Of a stretch of 6,008 bases of DNA, positions 4,805 through 6,008 are shown one piece after another. The position numbers and the translations under genes were made by a program. This DNA comes from an archaeon (GTDB taxonomy: Archaea; Thermoproteota; Nitrososphaeria; Nitrososphaerales; Nitrosopumilaceae), in NCBI GenBank assembly GCA_021824845.1, contig JAKAJY010000061.1, forward strand, positions 1 to 6,008, given 5' to 3'. Under the pieces are notes generated by a model, which was not told the origin of the DNA, did not search any database, and saw only the letters and a list, made by a program, of their open reading frames with translations. Position 1 is the stretch's first letter; the number at the start of each line of letters is the position of its first letter.

Positions 4805-5893
4805 TTGAGAATAATATTTCATATCGATTTTGACTATTTCTTTGCCCAGTGTGAGGAGATTCGAAACCAGACCCTAAAGACAAAGCCGGTGTGTGTTTGC
4901 ATATTCTCAGATAGGGGAGGAGATAGCGGCGCAATAGCTACTGCCAACTATATTGCAAGAAAATATGGTGTCAAGTCAGGCATGCCAATAAAATTTGCCA
5001 AAGCAAGACTCAAAGATATTCCAGAATCTGCGTTTTTGCCAGCAGACTTTCAATATTATTCTGAGATATCACAAAAGGCAATGGAAATTATGAAAAATCA
5101 TGCAGACATATTCGAGTATGTCGGAAAAGATGAGGCATACTTGGATGTCACAAAGAGAACAGAGGGCAAGTTTTCAAACGCCACTCATTTGGCACAGCAG
5201 CTAAAAAACCAGATTCGAACCGAGCTAAAGATGACATGTACCGTTGGAATTTCTGGCAACAAGCTTGTATCAAAAATCGCGTCTGGATTCAAAAAGCCAG
5301 ACGGATTGACGGTGGTTGAGCCAGAAAATGCCGAGGCGTTTCTTGGCCAGCTAAAAGTTGGCGACATTCCAGGAATAGGCAAGGTAACTGAGGAAAAATT
5401 CGCCGAGATGAACCTCAAGACAATTGCAGATCTTAGAAGACTAGATATTTTTACTCTGAACAAAATGTTTGGTAGAAAAATATCATCATACATGTACAAT
5501 GCCTCCCGTGGAATCGATGACGAGTCAGTAGCAGAACGTGCAGACACCATACAATATTCCAGAATCGTAACACTCAGACAGGATTCTAAAGACTTTGGAT
5601 TTTTATCAGAGGCAATTGATGAGATCTGCTCGGACTTGCACCAAACCATACTAAAGCACAAAAAAATGTTCAGGTCGGTGGGAATCCAATTTGTCCAATC
5701 TGATCTTACCAACAAAACAAAATCAAAGACACTCAGAAATCCAACTTCCAGTTTGGATGAGCTAAAAAAAGCATCCACATTATTGCTCCAAGAGGCACTA
5801 GTTGATCAGACAAACAATGTTCGAAGACTCGGCGTCAAAGTATCAGAACTATCAGACATGGAAGGGCAAAGCTCGATTACGAACTTCTTCTAG
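4805..5893 (+). CDS. dinB: DNA polymerase IV (Y-family translesion polymerase, Dpo4/DinB type)
   Basis: A 362-residue Y-family polymerase that copies past damaged bases with low fidelity. Aligned by motif to Sulfolobus Dpo4, the palm begins HIDFDYFFAQCEE (6-18) with metal-binding Asp8 and Phe13 at the steric-gate position (Tyr12 in Dpo4, Phe13 in E. coli Pol IV). The fingers contain SGAIATANYIARKYGVKSGMP (41-61). The second catalytic pair is Asp109-Glu110 in GKDEAYLDV, followed by TVGISGNKLVSKIAS (146-160). A helix-hairpin-helix thumb contains GDIPGIGKVTEEK (186-198), and a little-finger domain fills about 245-348. The C-terminus, QSSITNFF (355-362), fits a PCNA-interacting peptide. The start is TTG at 4805, directly before the first palm strand; no ATG is available. 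Length matches the family (about 350). Oddity: Lys108 replaces the usual hydrophobic residue before the catalytic Asp-Glu. The stop overlaps the next gene's stop in a CTAG. Confidence 0.95.
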   Translation: MRIIFHIDFDYFFAQCEEIRNQTLKTKPVCVCIFSDRGGDSGAIATANYIARKYGVKSGMPIKFAKARLKDIPESAFLPADFQYYSEISQKAMEIMKNHADIFEYVGKDEAYLDVTKRTEGKFSNATHLAQQLKNQIRTELKMTCTVGISGNKLVSKIASGFKKPDGLTVVEPENAEAFLGQLKVGDIPGIGKVTEEKFAEMNLKTIADLRRLDIFTLNKMFGRKISSYMYNASRGIDDESVAERADTIQYSRIVTLRQDSKDFGFLSEAIDEICSDLHQTILKHKKMFRSVGIQFVQSDLTNKTKSKTLRNPTSSLDELKKASTLLLQEALVDQTNNVRRLGVKVSELSDMEGQSSITNFF

Positions 5894-6008
5894 GCAGATA
5901 ATTTCTTGATGCGGCGAGTCTCTATTGCAGTTACTGCAAACAAGAACGCAAATAACCACGGCAAGAACATTATCTCGCCTGCAATTCCATGAAATTCCTC
6001 AAATTCGA
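5890..6008 (-). CDS. C-terminal end of a membrane-anchored protein (runs off right edge)
   Basis: The reverse strand is open from the window edge to a TAG at 5892-5890, giving the last 38 residues of a protein whose start lies to the right. An acidic stretch (EFEEFHG) leads into a hydrophobic segment of about 19 residues, roughly IMFLPWLFAFLFAVTAI, followed by Glu-Thr and a basic tail ETRRIKKLSA. This is the pattern of a C-terminal transmembrane helix whose positive tail stays in the cytoplasm, so the body of the protein would be outside if this is its last helix. The family cannot be named from this piece. Support comes from the hydrophobic-then-basic pattern and from the stop sharing a CTAG with the Pol IV stop, the same arrangement as the other convergent pairs here. 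Confidence 0.7.
   Translation of the reverse strand, partial: EFEEFHGIAGEIMFLPWLFAFLFAVTAIETRRIKKLSA

Noticed and set aside
5185..5778. Minus-strand open frame of 197 codons opposite Pol IV
   Set aside because: It is antisense to conserved polymerase motifs and has Ser-rich shadow composition.
1..6008. CRISPR array, insertion sequence, toxin-antitoxin pair, or defence island
   Set aside because: No regularly spaced repeats, terminal inverted repeats, transposase motifs or nuclease/toxin motifs were seen on either strand. The gene content is core chromosomal.

Overview
The window looks like a compact stretch of archaeal chromosome. It most likely comes from a Nitrososphaerota (Thaumarchaeota) genome of the Nitrosopumilales type. 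This is an inference from gene content: Alba chromatin protein, a PAC2-type proteasome chaperone, a Dpo4-like Y-family polymerase with a terminal PCNA-binding peptide, and SMC. It is also supported by AT-rich TATA-like boxes about 26 bases before several start codons, no convincing Shine-Dalgarno sites, and a GC content that looks to be in the low 40s by eye. No database search was possible.

Layout: (1) 1-1132, minus: the N-terminal third of an SMC chromosome-segregation ATPase, running off the left edge. (2) 1133-1269: a divergent promoter region. (3) 1270-2010, plus: a nitrilase-superfamily amidohydrolase with its Glu-Lys-Cys triad intact. (4) 2007-2171, minus: a 54-residue C2H2-like zinc-finger protein. 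(5) About 2172-2546: mostly gene-poor, with one doubtful 92-codon frame and the promoter of the next operon. (6) 2547-3872, plus: a two-gene unit of a PAC2-family proteasome chaperone and a LysE-type exporter, joined as TAGATG. (7) 4726-3869, minus: a small Cys-containing hypothetical protein, Alba, and a small membrane-anchored protein that overlaps the end of alba. (8) 4805-5893, plus: DNA polymerase IV. (9) 5890-6008, minus: the C-terminal end of a membrane-anchored protein running off the right edge.

Much of the window is information-processing housekeeping: chromosome structure (SMC, Alba), DNA damage tolerance (Pol IV) and protein quality control (PAC2 chaperone). The nitrilase and the exporter add metabolism and transport.

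No CRISPR array, insertion sequence, tRNA, rRNA or obvious foreign island was seen, and I found no clear new multi-gene system. The most interesting points are: all three convergent gene pairs overlap by exactly a 4-bp palindrome (TTAA, CTAG, CTAG) holding both stop codons; the PAC2 protein ends in a HbYX-like Met-Tyr-Gly tail; a lysine lies directly before the catalytic Asp-Glu of Pol IV; and Alba carries a charged N-terminal tail and lacks the first lysine of the usual GKKP motif.
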